Source of the DNA: Ralstonia wenshanensis
Lineage (GTDB): Bacteria > Pseudomonadota > Gammaproteobacteria > Burkholderiales > Burkholderiaceae
Reading direction: 5' to 3'
Length of the DNA stretch: 64,000 nucleotides
Assembly: GCF_021173085.1 (NCBI RefSeq)
Contig: NZ_CP076412.1
Location: 62,001 to 126,000 of the forward strand
Shown: positions 40,200 to 48,509 of the stretch, in pieces
Layout: the number at the start of each line of letters is the position of its first letter
Position numbering within the stretch: position 1 is the first letter of the stretch
Notes under the pieces: model-generated
What the model saw: the letters and a program-made list of their open reading frames with translations, nothing else
Told to the model about the DNA's origin: nothing
Database searches by the model: none
Program-made: the position numbers and the translations under genes

Positions 40200-40745
40200 T
40201 CAGCCCCCGTTGACGGGGATCGTCTTGGGCGTGGCTTGCGCCGCGTCTGTCTTGGGGAGCGTCACCGTCAATACGCCATTCTTGAAGCTGGCTTGGATCT
40301 TCTCTGTGTCGACGCCGTCCGGCATACGGAATGACCGCTCGAACGCGCCGAAGTGGCGTTCATGCAGGTAGTAGTCCTTTTGCTTCTCTTCCTTCTCTTC
40401 CTGCTTCTCGCCTTTGATCGTCAGGCCGCCGTTGGCCAGCTTGACCTCGACGTCCTTCTCTTCCATGCCGGGCAGATCGGCCTTGATCTCGTAAGCCGTG
40501 TCGGTTTCGACAACGTCCACGGCAGGCGCGGACGTCAAAGCCCATTCACGCCGCCAGAACGGCTCGATATCGAGCGCGGCCCGATGAAATGGGAAGAGAT
40601 GAAATCCGCGGTCGAAATCATCGAACACACGCGCAACCTCTTGCCGAAGGTTGTCAAAAGCGCGCCAGGGTTGCATGGCGCCAGGCTGCTTGTTCGAAGC
40701 TTCCGCGCCGGTCTTCACGGCAAGTTTGGTATCGGATTCAGCCAT
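40200..40745 (-). CDS. Hsp20 small heat-shock protein
   Basis: 181 residues. N-terminal arm with FDNLRQEVARVFDDFDRGF, alpha-crystallin domain about 75-165 (VDVVETDTAYEIKADLPGMEEKDVEVKLANGGLTIKG...FERSFRMPDGVD...FKNGVLTVTLPK), and a short tail containing the I-x-I/V-like TIPV. It holds unfolding proteins in a refoldable state. The FNR-type box TTGATGGGCGTCAA is 69 bp upstream, suggesting low-oxygen rather than only heat control. Distinct from the Hsp20 at 52959. Confidence 0.93.
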   Translation of the reverse strand: MAESDTKLAVKTGAEASNKQPGAMQPWRAFDNLRQEVARVFDDFDRGFHLFPFHRAALDIEPFWRREWALTSAPAVDVVETDTAYEIKADLPGMEEKDVEVKLANGGLTIKGEKQEEKEEKQKDYYLHERHFGAFERSFRMPDGVDTEKIQASFKNGVLTVTLPKTDAAQATPKTIPVNGG

Positions 40746-41065
40746 GATGCTTTCTCCTGTGGGGGGTCTGGGAGAAACCATTCTGGACGCCGATGCGGAC
40801 AGCATCTTGATGGGCGTCAACCGATCGACGCCGGCGATGCGTCGCCACATGGTCTTTGGGCACATCGTGTTCGGCTGGGGATCACGCAAACGGTCCCCTC
40901 GTTGCCCGAGCAGGGTTGGCGAGCGTTTTGGTTCTCGCCGTGTTCGTCACAAACAGCGCCGTCACGTTCCTGACCTTGATCAGAGAAGCCGGTGCCAAGC
41001 GTTGTATGGGAATCCCCCCGCCACCTACCATGAACTAGTAGGTGCGCAGATCCAAGGGATACACA
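40746..41065. other. Intergenic region between hsp20 and response regulator
   Basis: 320 bp between divergent genes. It holds the FNR-type box at 40807-40820 on the hsp20 side. On the regulator side a CTGACCTTGATCAG sequence (40970-40983) resembles a degenerate FNR site, and AAGGGA precedes the regulator ATG. No convincing reading frame or RNA structure was seen. Confidence 0.5.
40807..40820 (-). promoter_or_regulatory. FNR-type box TTGATGGGCGTCAA
   Basis: One mismatch to TTGAT-N4-ATCAA, centred 69 bp before the Hsp20 gene start at 40745. Confidence 0.65.
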
Positions 41066-41695
41066 ATGATCAAGGTGCTGATAGCGGACGACCATGCCGT
41101 TTTTCGTGAGGGATTGGGCCGGATCCTGAGCGATGCCAGCGATATCGAGGTTGTTGGTGAGGCAGTCGATGGTGCATCCACCATCGATCTGGTGCGCCGT
41201 ACACCTGCCGACGTCATCGTGCTGGACTTGTCGATGCCCGGACGCAGCGGCATTGACCTGATCGCCCAGGTTCATCGGGACGTTCCGCAGCTCAAGATCC
41301 TGGTCCTGACCATGCATGCCGAGGACCAGTACGCGCTACGCGCATTCCGAGCCGGTGCCGTCGGCTATCTGACGAAAGAGGGTGCGGTCAAGGAGCTCGA
41401 GAAGGCCATCCGCAAGGCCGCATCGGGCGGTACGTACATGACGCAGGCCGTGGCAGAGCTGCTGATACACAATCTGGGCGACCCCGCAGACAGACTGCTT
41501 CATCAGCGGCTCAGTGACCGCGAGTTCGATATTTTTGTGCGTCTGTCGAAAGGCGATTCACTGGCGACGATTGCGCATGATCTGTGCATCAGCAAGAAAA
41601 CGGTCAGCACGTACAAGGCGCGCATTCTTGAACGAATGAACTTGCCGAATGATGTCGCGTTGGTGCGGTACGCGCTGACCCACGGGTTGGTATGA
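41066..41695 (+). CDS. NarL/FixJ-family response regulator (second copy)
   Basis: 209 residues. Receiver with Asp8/Asp9, phospho-acceptor Asp54 (VIVLDLSMPGRSG), LTMH and YLTKEG; LuxR-type helix-turn-helix with LSDREFDIFVRL and recognition helix ISKKTVSTYKARILERM. The receiver core is nearly identical to that of the regulator at 12770. Its presumed kinase gene is convergent with it (22-bp gap), so pair formation is inferred. The ATG at 41066 has AAGGGA before it; the eight codons upstream in frame lack similarity. Confidence 0.93.
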   Translation: MIKVLIADDHAVFREGLGRILSDASDIEVVGEAVDGASTIDLVRRTPADVIVLDLSMPGRSGIDLIAQVHRDVPQLKILVLTMHAEDQYALRAFRAGAVGYLTKEGAVKELEKAIRKAASGGTYMTQAVAELLIHNLGDPADRLLHQRLSDREFDIFVRLSKGDSLATIAHDLCISKKTVSTYKARILERMNLPNDVALVRYALTHGLV

Positions 41696-41717
41696 GACTG
41701 GCCGCAGCGATGCCGAA

Positions 41718-43472
41718 CTAGATTGCCCTTGGTTGGGCGTCGGGCGCTGGAAGCGGCGCTTCCATAGCTGCAGTCATCGTTTGTGGAATGGTCAGTTCGA
41801 TCAACGTTCCGGCCTCTGGAGACGATTCGATGCTTAAGCTCCCACGCACGAGGTAGGCACGCTCACGCAAGCCAACAAGCCCGAAAGACAAATCTTTTCT
41901 CGGATGCGCAGGGTCGAAGCCGATGCCATCGTCCTGCACCGAGAGCTGAACGGTGGGCACGTCATGGACCAGCCTCACCTGTACGGTTGAGGCACCAGCA
42001 TGGCGGGCCACATTGGCCAAACATTCCTGCAGCACGCGATAGACGGTGGATGCAAAGGGCTCGGGAAGCTCAAAGTGCTCGGGCATGATCGTTAGCTCGC
42101 ACCGAATGCGATGGCGCCGCTGAAACGACTCAACAAGCCATCTGCACGCAGGTACCAGGCCGAGATCGTCGAGCATGGAGGGGCGCAAATCGGAGGCGAG
42201 CCGCCGTGTCGCACCGATCATGTCATCCACGGCTTGTTCCATTGAACTCAGGCGGTCGGCAACCGGCTTGTTCGTGGCATGAAGCTTCTGCTCCAGCATC
42301 TGCATGTCGACCTTAAGCGCCGCCAGCGATTGGGCGAGTTCATCGTGAAGCTCGCGCGAAAGGCGCCGTCGTTCTTCTTCGCGCGCCCGTGAGCTGATCG
42401 TTGCCAATTCACGCAACTCCTCTCTCGATCGCTCCAGCGCCTGTTCGGCGCGCTTGCGTTCGGCGATTTCCTGTCGAAGTTCGATGTTCGTGACGCTGAG
42501 CTGGGCGGTGCGGTCCTTGACACGCTGTTCGAGGTGCTCGTTCGCCTCGTTCAGTTGCTGCGTTTTGTCCAAGGCGCGTGCGCGCGCTGCGCTTTCGTTA
42601 TCCAGGGCTTTCACCAGCATGGCGTAAAGCCTGGCATGTTCAATGATCAGCGCGACAAGAACAAAGCCGGAAGCGACGAGGCCGTAGGCGCGGCCTGCGT
42701 AAAAGCCGAGATCGAACCGCCCATGATTGAACATGGCAGACAGTGCGACCTCAAATACCGAGGTGACGGCGACAACCGCACACCATAGATTCAGCAAGGA
42801 GTGGCCACGGTGCCGCCATAAGATTGCTGCGGCCAGCACGTTCAGCATCCACACAATGCCCACTGTCGTTGACATTGCACCGGTATATCCATGCCCGCGC
42901 ATGATGGCCGGCAAGAGAGACGGGTGGGTGGCCAGCGCAGTCAGCCCGTAAGTCAGAAGCAGTACAACGCAGGCTGCCCATAGAATGGGAGAGACGGCAC
43001 GCCGCAACCTGATATGCCGTGTTCGCGTGTTTTCCTGCAAAAGGGCATAGGCGATCAGAGAGATGGGAAACCCTCCGTGCCAGAACATGTAAAGCCACGC
43101 TGTCGTTTGCGGGCCCGCATTCAGAAGCCCCGATGCTGAGAACAGCCCCGGAAAGCTGAGCATGTGCACCGCCGCCACCGTGGCGGTAAAGAAGTAGCCG
43201 GATGACAGGGCCAGCAATCCTGGAGAGCGGAGCAAGGTGAACTGCCCGACCAGCATCGCGGCGGTGACCAAATCGTTGATGACGACCGCGGATTCATAGA
43301 CAGGAATGAACCCCCAGACCTGCGCCAGTTGCCACTGAGCGAACGGCAATACGGCCACAAAGACGACGACGGATGCCAGCATCACGGCCATGACCAGCCG
43401 CTGCTGATTCGGTCGAGGCTGGACGGTCGACAGGAAGATGCGGGGATTGCCCCCTTGGTCGCTCAAGATCAC
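41718..43472 (-). CDS. Sensor histidine kinase with 7-8-span membrane sensor domain
   Basis: 584 residues. The N-terminal 275 residues contain about seven or eight membrane spans (a MASE-type membrane sensor), then a coiled coil (about 285-350), HisKA_3 with His376 (RRLSRELHDELAQSLAALK), and HATPase_c (VLQECLANVARHAG, DDGIGFDP, GLVGLRERAYLVRG). A membrane-embedded sensor suits a signal such as respiratory or lipid state (inference). Its HisKA_3 is like that of the kinase at 11385. A perfect palindrome (43553) is centred 91 bp before the start. Confidence 0.92.
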   Translation of the reverse strand: MILSDQGGNPRIFLSTVQPRPNQQRLVMAVMLASVVVFVAVLPFAQWQLAQVWGFIPVYESAVVINDLVTAAMLVGQFTLLRSPGLLALSSGYFFTATVAAVHMLSFPGLFSASGLLNAGPQTTAWLYMFWHGGFPISLIAYALLQENTRTRHIRLRRAVSPILWAACVVLLLTYGLTALATHPSLLPAIMRGHGYTGAMSTTVGIVWMLNVLAAAILWRHRGHSLLNLWCAVVAVTSVFEVALSAMFNHGRFDLGFYAGRAYGLVASGFVLVALIIEHARLYAMLVKALDNESAARARALDKTQQLNEANEHLEQRVKDRTAQLSVTNIELRQEIAERKRAEQALERSREELRELATISSRAREEERRRLSRELHDELAQSLAALKVDMQMLEQKLHATNKPVADRLSSMEQAVDDMIGATRRLASDLRPSMLDDLGLVPACRWLVESFQRRHRIRCELTIMPEHFELPEPFASTVYRVLQECLANVARHAGASTVQVRLVHDVPTVQLSVQDDGIGFDPAHPRKDLSFGLVGLRERAYLVRGSLSIESSPEAGTLIELTIPQTMTAAMEAPLPAPDAQPRAI

Positions 43473-43552
43473 TCTCCAATCTGGAACCTGTTCGGGCGAT
43501 ACGTGGCCGCTGCTATGTGGGGCTGGACGTCATCTCCGACATGGCACCGAAC

Positions 43553-43574
43553 CTTGTCAGGTTTTCCTGACAAG
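43553..43574. promoter_or_regulatory. Perfect palindrome CTTGTCAGG-N4-CCTGACAAG
   Basis: 9-bp arms at 43553-43561 and 43566-43574 with centre TTTT, centred 91 bp before the sensor kinase start. Shares TGTCAGG-N4-CCTGACA with the sites at 11301 and 52773. Confidence 0.6.
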
Positions 43575-43886
43575 CGGAGCGCTATCGGGCTGATGTGCAT
43601 TTCATCCCAGGCCGCTTACTCACGTTGACTCGCCTCTGTAGTGTTCAACCTTAGCTTGCAAGCGAGCGTGTCAATCTGAGGCAGCGCAGATATTCGGTTG
43701 GTGAGCCTCATGCAAGCAGTGAAATCGAGCGCGCGATCGTTGCCTGATCAATCGGGAGATCCACCAGAGCCCCCGGCGATGAGCGCGCTCCTGTGCACGC
43801 ACCTGCTCGCATATCCCGGCAGCCTATGCAAACACGTCAATGTGTACAGCCACTGGGCGTGATTAGCGTAAGCAGGTATTGCGGTG

Positions 43887-43900
43887 TTGAGGTAGGTCAA
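43887..43900 (+). promoter_or_regulatory. FNR-type box TTGAGGTAGGTCAA
   Basis: Two mismatches to TTGAT-N4-ATCAA, 96 bp before the HPF-like gene at 43990. Confidence 0.5.
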
Positions 43901-43989
43901 AGCGCGCTACGTAGCGCTCAATAGGCTAATAGATCAGTTCGCTTTGGTGCTGCTTCGCTGTTGAACTTGGTTTTCATTCCGTTTAGATC

Positions 43990-44310
43990 ATGGACACTCG
44001 GCGAGTCGAGATTCAATTCCGTCATCTGCCTCCCTCGGATGCCATCAAGGAAGCCGTGAGGCGTTTCTCCACCAGACTCAGTGGTCTTCCATGCAGGGTC
44101 GAACGCTGCAGCGTGAGGTTGGCTTCGGAGCGAGCCGAGCCGCTTTGCGGCGGACCTTATTTCGTCCATGTCGAAGTGCAGATGCAGGGGCGGGAGCTTG
44201 CAATAGACCAGGCATCGGATGTGGACGTACATGTCGCGCTTCTGAATGCCCTCCGAGACATGCTTGTAATGATCAAGGCGGCAGGATCCAAACGCGGATG
44301 TGCAGCATGA
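43990..44310 (+). CDS. Short HPF/RaiA-like protein (third copy)
   Basis: 106 residues; MDTRRVEIQFRHLPPSDAIKEAVRRFSTRLSGLPCRVERCSVRL followed by YFVHVEVQMQGRELAIDQASDVDVHVALLNALRDM. The fold pattern is that of S30AE (strand, helix, strand, strand, helix), but with fewer basic residues and three Cys, so it is the most divergent of the three and may have another partner. First of two genes with the PfkB kinase 35 bp downstream. Confidence 0.72.
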   Translation: MDTRRVEIQFRHLPPSDAIKEAVRRFSTRLSGLPCRVERCSVRLASERAEPLCGGPYFVHVEVQMQGRELAIDQASDVDVHVALLNALRDMLVMIKAAGSKRGCAA

Positions 44311-44345
44311 CTACCGGCTGCCCGCCATAGCCCCTGAGGTGTGCA

Positions 44346-45278
44346 ATGCCGGAAATCGTCACGCTCACGGTCAATCCCGCCATCGATATCGCCACGTCGG
44401 TCGAGTGCCTGACGGATACACACAAGATGCGCTGCACCCCGGCCCGCCTTGACCCTGGAGGCGGCGGAGTCAACGTCGCCCGTGTTGTCGATCGCCTGGG
44501 CGGGGATTGCGTGGCCATCTACCTTGCCGGCGGCCCGGTGGCTGAACGATTGGGACGTCTTTTGTCGGTAGAGGGCTTAACGTTCGTCGCGCTCGGGATC
44601 GAAGGGGAGACGCGTGAGAATTTTTCCGTGACGGAACTCTGCAGCCATCGGGAATTCCGGTTCGTGATGCCGGGGCCGGTCGTTTCGGAATCGGAGTCGC
44701 AGCACTGCCTGGATTACCTCGATGCGCTGCAGCCAGCGCCGCGCTACCTCGTCCTAAGCGGAAGCCTGCCGCTCGGGGTGGCCGACGACTTCTACGCGCG
44801 GGTCATTGATCAGGCCAAGCTTCATGGCAGCCGTGTCGTGCTGGATGCCTCGGGGCCGGCATTGCGCGCGGCGTTGCCGCATGGGCCATACCTGATCAAG
44901 CCAAGCCTGAACGAGCTTCGACAGCTGACCGGGCGCGCGTTGGAAACAGAAGCGGATTGCATGGAGACTGCGCAAGAGATTGTCCGCAATGGGCACGCGC
45001 ATGCGGTCGCGCTCACACTGGGCGCAGGCGGGGCCATGCTCGTCACGCAGGAAGAAATCGTCCGGGCAGGTGCCGTCGCAACGTCATTCCTCAGCACCAT
45101 TGGAGCCGGCGACAGCTTCGTGGGGGGGATGGTGTGGGCGCTTAACCGGAATGCAGGCATGCGAGAGGCATTTCGATACGGCATGGCAGCGGCCGCAGCA
45201 GCGTTGAGCCATGCCGGTACCGAACTTGGCAGCGCCGCCGAGATCGAGCAGCGCTACGCAGAGGTGTCGTTGTCTTGA
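44346..45278 (+). CDS. PfkB-family sugar-phosphate kinase (1-phosphofructokinase/6-phosphofructokinase-2 type)
   Basis: 310 residues, ribokinase fold: MPEIVTLTVNPAIDIATSV start, the substrate motif DPGGGGVNVARVVDRLGG near 40, and the C-terminal PfkB signature STIGAGDSFVGGMVWAL near 250 with catalytic Asp. The TLTVNPAID opening is typical of FruK/PfkB/LacC, so the substrate is fructose-6-phosphate, fructose-1-phosphate or tagatose-6-phosphate; no fru or lac genes adjoin. By analogy with DosR loci (which encode PfkB) it may support glycolysis in hypoxia. Probably co-transcribed with the HPF-like gene. Confidence 0.88.
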   Translation: MPEIVTLTVNPAIDIATSVECLTDTHKMRCTPARLDPGGGGVNVARVVDRLGGDCVAIYLAGGPVAERLGRLLSVEGLTFVALGIEGETRENFSVTELCSHREFRFVMPGPVVSESESQHCLDYLDALQPAPRYLVLSGSLPLGVADDFYARVIDQAKLHGSRVVLDASGPALRAALPHGPYLIKPSLNELRQLTGRALETEADCMETAQEIVRNGHAHAVALTLGAGGAMLVTQEEIVRAGAVATSFLSTIGAGDSFVGGMVWALNRNAGMREAFRYGMAAAAAALSHAGTELGSAAEIEQRYAEVSLS

Positions 45279-45315
45279 AGCGTATCGGCTAACCAACCTG
45301 GCGGACAGGCGTCTG

Positions 45316-45335
45316 GGGGCGTTACCGAACGCCCC
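45316..45335. terminator. Hairpin between convergent genes
   Basis: Stem GGGGCGTT (45316-45323) / AACGCCCC (45328-45335) with loop ACCG, between the pfkB gene (stop 45278) and the convergent gene ending at 45342. A typical stable tetraloop stem, but no T-run follows, so termination is likely rather than sure. Confidence 0.45.
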
Positions 45336-45341
45336 GGGGTA

Positions 45342-45842
45342 CTACCGGCTCCATTTCACGTGCAGTTCGGTCTCTGCGTTGCCATAGTCAAACGTCAGGT
45401 GTCCGTGGAATGCATGGTGGATTGCATGGCCGATGTCGCGCGCCAGATGAAAACCGGTCGTCAGGATGTCAGTGCCGCTGCTCGTGCTTTCGACAGCCAT
45501 GATGCGCTCCATTGGATGATCGGCGCGCAGATCAGCTTCGCGGTGGCGGGCGAGTGTCAGGATCTCTTCCCGATGGGCCGCCTCAAAGTCTCCAGACAGG
45601 TGGATTCGTGCTGCGGGCATCTGGTCGGCGGCACGCTGGCATGCCGAGCAGACCAGGGAAGTGGCCCCAGGTGGCGGGCTGCGCCACAACCAGCGGCCCT
45701 TGAGATAGACAGCACCGCAAACTGGGCAGCAGCTTGCAGCCGGTGCCTTGTCGGGTTCCCGATATCGGTTGTGGATCGGCTCGACGGCAAATGGGCTCCA
45801 GCGTGCCGGCCGCACTCGTTCGGATTGAGAGCGTTGTTTCAT
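45342..45842 (-). CDS. Hypothetical protein with CxxC zinc-ribbon-like motif
   Basis: 166 residues. Two CxxC pairs (CCPVCGAVYLKGRW and CSACQRAAD) suggest a zinc-ribbon; the rest has IHLSGDFEAAHREEILTLARHREADL and DIGHAIHHAFHGHLTFDYGNAETELHVKW. The CPVCGAVY...GRW pattern reminds me of the Burkholderia BCAM0308-type family of unknown function (from memory, not checked). Clean start: AGGAG 5 bases before the ATG at 45842. A FNR-like site is 111 bp upstream. Confidence 0.7.
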   Translation of the reverse strand: MKQRSQSERVRPARWSPFAVEPIHNRYREPDKAPAASCCPVCGAVYLKGRWLWRSPPPGATSLVCSACQRAADQMPAARIHLSGDFEAAHREEILTLARHREADLRADHPMERIMAVESTSSGTDILTTGFHLARDIGHAIHHAFHGHLTFDYGNAETELHVKWSR

Positions 45843-45946
45843 GTTGACTCCTATGAGGGCGAGTTCCTCCGGCCTGTTGCAGACCAGAACCTGCAACGCA
45901 GTCGCGGTGGACACTTCTCAGAGTACCTTCCGCAGCGCGACGCAAT

Positions 45947-45960
45947 TTGGGCTGAATCAA
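45947..45960 (-). promoter_or_regulatory. FNR-like site TTGGGCTGAATCAA
   Basis: Perfect ATCAA half, 111 bp before the zinc-ribbon-like gene; differs from the site at 38573 by one base. Confidence 0.35.
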
Positions 45961-46123
45961 GTCTGCGTGCAGCGGTACTCATCAAATCAGACTTGAGTGG
46001 AGATGCGCTCCGATGGCGCGCATGACGGCCAACATGGCAGGCAGCGTTTCCGGCTGCTTCAGAGTCAGGCGCGCGTTCCATGATGTCGTTATCTTCAGAA
46101 TTGCCGACGGTTAGATCGCGGCA

Positions 46124-47074
46124 TCATGGCAATGCGGGGCTCCAGCGCTCGTCGGGGTCATACGCGCGCATGCGCCGCGTGATCTGGGCGGTATGCGGGC
46201 CGAGGTTCCTTTGGTACACGACGCCATCCTGGTTGACAATAAACGTCATGACACCCGATGCCCCGAAGGTTGCGGGAAATGCGACCAGTGCGAATCCGCC
46301 TGTCATCTGTCCGTCGTCGATATAGCTCCGCGCGCCGCCCGGCGCGTGCTCTCCCTGCCGAGTCAGGATCCGGAAGACGTAGCCATGAAAGGGGATGACC
46401 TTGCCCGCGCCTGACGTGTCCTGGCGTCGTGCATCGGCGAGCGCGATGAGCGGCCCCAGCGGGCTCTCTTCATCTCCGGCGGAAGGCACCCAGAACAGGC
46501 CATCATGCTTGCCTGGTGAACTGCCTAGGCGCTGTGCAAACACGGCGCGCCCATCTGCGGTGCTGTGCGAAGTGCCATAAGCCAGTTGCGCTTCGACATA
46601 CGCCCGGCAGACGCGGATTGCGTGTGCCTCGTGGTGGCCAATACGTCGATCAATGATCTGCTGTGCGCCGGCTTTCGTGTCAAAGCGCCAGCGCGTGCCC
46701 CGCCTTGCCAGCGGGATCGGATAGGGCCATTCGTCTTTGCCCAGGAGGATGACGGCATGGCCCTCAGCGTCTCGTTCGATTCGATGCGCTTCGTCGTATG
46801 CGGAGGCCAGCTTGCTTCGGGCGATCTGTTCGCCGATGGGGTCACCCGATTTCACCAGCGTTGCCCCTGCCGGCCCCAACAGGAGGAGCAGGGCATCCGC
46901 GTCGCCCGAGCGCCATGCGGATGCCAATGCCTCGGCAGCGTTCTCGGGGGAAGAGAACGCCTGCTGCGTGGGCTTGTCGGCCCAGGATGGAACGGCGGTC
47001 GCATAAAGAACCAGCATCGCCAGTTGCACGGCAAGGCGACGCAGGCGCAGCGCTCTAGAGATCTTGTGCATCAT
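46124..47074 (-). CDS. DUF2950 secreted protein
   Basis: 316 residues; signal peptide near residue 31 (VPSWADKP), then the DUF2950 pattern: FSSPENAAEALASAWRSGD, WPYPIPLARRGTRWRFDTKAGAQQI, YGYVFRIL-like FHGYVFRILTRQG and ALVAFPATFGASGVMTFIVNQDGVVYQ at the end. Function unknown; usually located in the periplasm and encoded next to DUF3300, as here. Its ATG overlaps the DUF3300 stop, so the two are made together. Confidence 0.88.
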   Translation of the reverse strand: MMHKISRALRLRRLAVQLAMLVLYATAVPSWADKPTQQAFSSPENAAEALASAWRSGDADALLLLLGPAGATLVKSGDPIGEQIARSKLASAYDEAHRIERDAEGHAVILLGKDEWPYPIPLARRGTRWRFDTKAGAQQIIDRRIGHHEAHAIRVCRAYVEAQLAYGTSHSTADGRAVFAQRLGSSPGKHDGLFWVPSAGDEESPLGPLIALADARRQDTSGAGKVIPFHGYVFRILTRQGEHAPGGARSYIDDGQMTGGFALVAFPATFGASGVMTFIVNQDGVVYQRNLGPHTAQITRRMRAYDPDERWSPALP

Positions 47075-48270
47075 CGTCTCCCGTGCCCGCCGCCCGCTGC
47101 GCCGTGGGGTGCAAAGCCACCAGAGCGTGGTCCCGTAGGCTGGGGCGCGGCGGGCGACATGCGGCTGGCTTGCCCGCGTTGGGCTTGTCCGCGCACATCG
47201 GATCCGCGCCCGAACGACTCGAACGTGGGCGGGTAGCCAGGTGACTGGCGCCGGGAGGAGCGTGCACCGGGAGCGGGCGCCGGCCTGGCCGGCGGCGGCC
47301 GGATTGTCGGATGCACAGGCGAAACCGGGGAGGGGCGTATTACGGAGCCCGCTGGCGGGGCCGGGGGCGTTGGGTAACCACGAAACCCGCGCCGCGCGTC
47401 CGGCGAGATCGCAGAGCCCGGGCCGAACCGCCCCCGCGATGCTCCCGGATATGGCACGCCATGGCGATGCCCCGGGTCATGGGCCCAGACGCCACTGGGT
47501 GGCGGACGATGGCGGTCAATGTTGCCGAAGCGGCCCCGGTCAATATCGATGTGATGGCCGTGCCAGTTCCAATGGTTCCAGCCCCACAACGGAACGACGA
47601 CCGAAAAACCCACCCACCCGAACCCGAGCCCGCCGATGATCACTCCGCCCCAGATGTCGGGAAAGATGTACGGCGGGTAAGCGGGATAGGGCCACGGTGC
47701 ATAGACGAAATAAGGGTCATAGACCGGAACGTAGACCACGTTCGGGTTGGTGGGCTCGATGATGATGGCGCCATCCTGCGTTGACACCACAGCTTGTGTG
47801 GTCGACCCCAGGGTGCCGTTGGCCTGAGCCCGGCTGCGCAAGCGCTGGATCGAGTCCATGACCGCGCCCTCGTCGGCCAGAAAGGCGTTGCCTACCCGTT
47901 CCGTCCAACCCAGGTTGTTGTTCATCATGTGCAGGAGCCCGGGAAACGGCACCAGAGATTTCACGCTCGGATCCCACGGCAACGGCGCGAGGGCTTCAGC
48001 CAACTGGTCGCCCCCAAGGGCGGCGTGAGCGGGGTCACGCACCCAGCGATCAGCCTGCACCACTTCAAGCGGATATGTGGCTGCCATGAGGATCTGCGCG
48101 ACCAATGCGTCCGGATACAGCGCGATGGGTGCCAGCATTTGATCGAGCTGCACCGCGGTGGCGGGTTGTAGATCGTTTTCCGATGCATCCGGCTGCGGTA
48201 TTGCCGGGCTGCCAAACAAGAGCAGGAGAGCCAGGGCAATGGCCAACTGCCTTACCCATTGCGCTTTCAT
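47071..48270 (-). CDS. DUF3300 secreted protein
   Basis: 399 residues. Signal peptide (about 1-25), DUF3300 domain (about 40-210; LDQMLAPIALYPDALVAQILMAATYPLEVVQADRW, LHMMNNNLGWTERVGNAF, PNVVYVPVYDP), then a low-complexity tail rich in Pro, Gly, Arg and His from about 240. The aromatic YPAYPPY and GWVGF segments are typical of the family. GGAGG precedes the ATG at 48270. It is the first gene of the DUF3300-DUF2950 pair; a good FNR-type box is 90 bp upstream. Confidence 0.88.
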   Translation of the reverse strand: MKAQWVRQLAIALALLLLFGSPAIPQPDASENDLQPATAVQLDQMLAPIALYPDALVAQILMAATYPLEVVQADRWVRDPAHAALGGDQLAEALAPLPWDPSVKSLVPFPGLLHMMNNNLGWTERVGNAFLADEGAVMDSIQRLRSRAQANGTLGSTTQAVVSTQDGAIIIEPTNPNVVYVPVYDPYFVYAPWPYPAYPPYIFPDIWGGVIIGGLGFGWVGFSVVVPLWGWNHWNWHGHHIDIDRGRFGNIDRHRPPPSGVWAHDPGHRHGVPYPGASRGRFGPGSAISPDARRGFRGYPTPPAPPAGSVIRPSPVSPVHPTIRPPPARPAPAPGARSSRRQSPGYPPTFESFGRGSDVRGQAQRGQASRMSPAAPQPTGPRSGGFAPHGAAGGGHGRR

Positions 48271-48353
48271 TGGCTGCCTCCGCAAGAATGGCGGCCGCGC
48301 GCGCGAACCGGGCGGGGCCCCGATTCATATTGGACGATTGGTTTGGATGGCGA

Positions 48354-48367
48354 TTGATGAGCGTCAA
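48354..48367. promoter_or_regulatory. FNR-type box TTGATGAGCGTCAA
   Basis: One mismatch to TTGAT-N4-ATCAA, 90 bp before the DUF3300 gene and 150 bp before the divergent erythromycin-esterase-like gene. Confidence 0.6.
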
Positions 48368-48509
48368 CGCACGGGCAACATCCGCGCCAGCCTGCGCGAA
48401 CGGCGGTACGCCCATCGAGGGGCCCGTCGTTTGCGATAGCGCAATCAGCGTGCAGCCGCGCTGTCTAGACTGCAAATACCGCTGCGACATCCCGTGGAGT
48501 CGATCGCCC

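Larger units (their letters stand above)
43473..43989. other. Intergenic region with palindrome and FNR-type box
   Basis: 517 bp between the divergent kinase and HPF-like genes. It contains the CTTGTCAGG palindrome (43553-43574) near the kinase gene and the FNR-type box (43887-43900) near the HPF gene. The 300 bp between them show nothing I can name: no reading frame with plausible codon use, no hairpin with a T-tract. Longer than other gaps in the window, so an unrecognised small RNA is possible. Confidence 0.5.

Noticed and set aside
40817-41317. 166-codon minus-strand frame over the second regulator gene
   Set aside because: Antisense to the receiver domain; no ribosome-binding site and no similarity.
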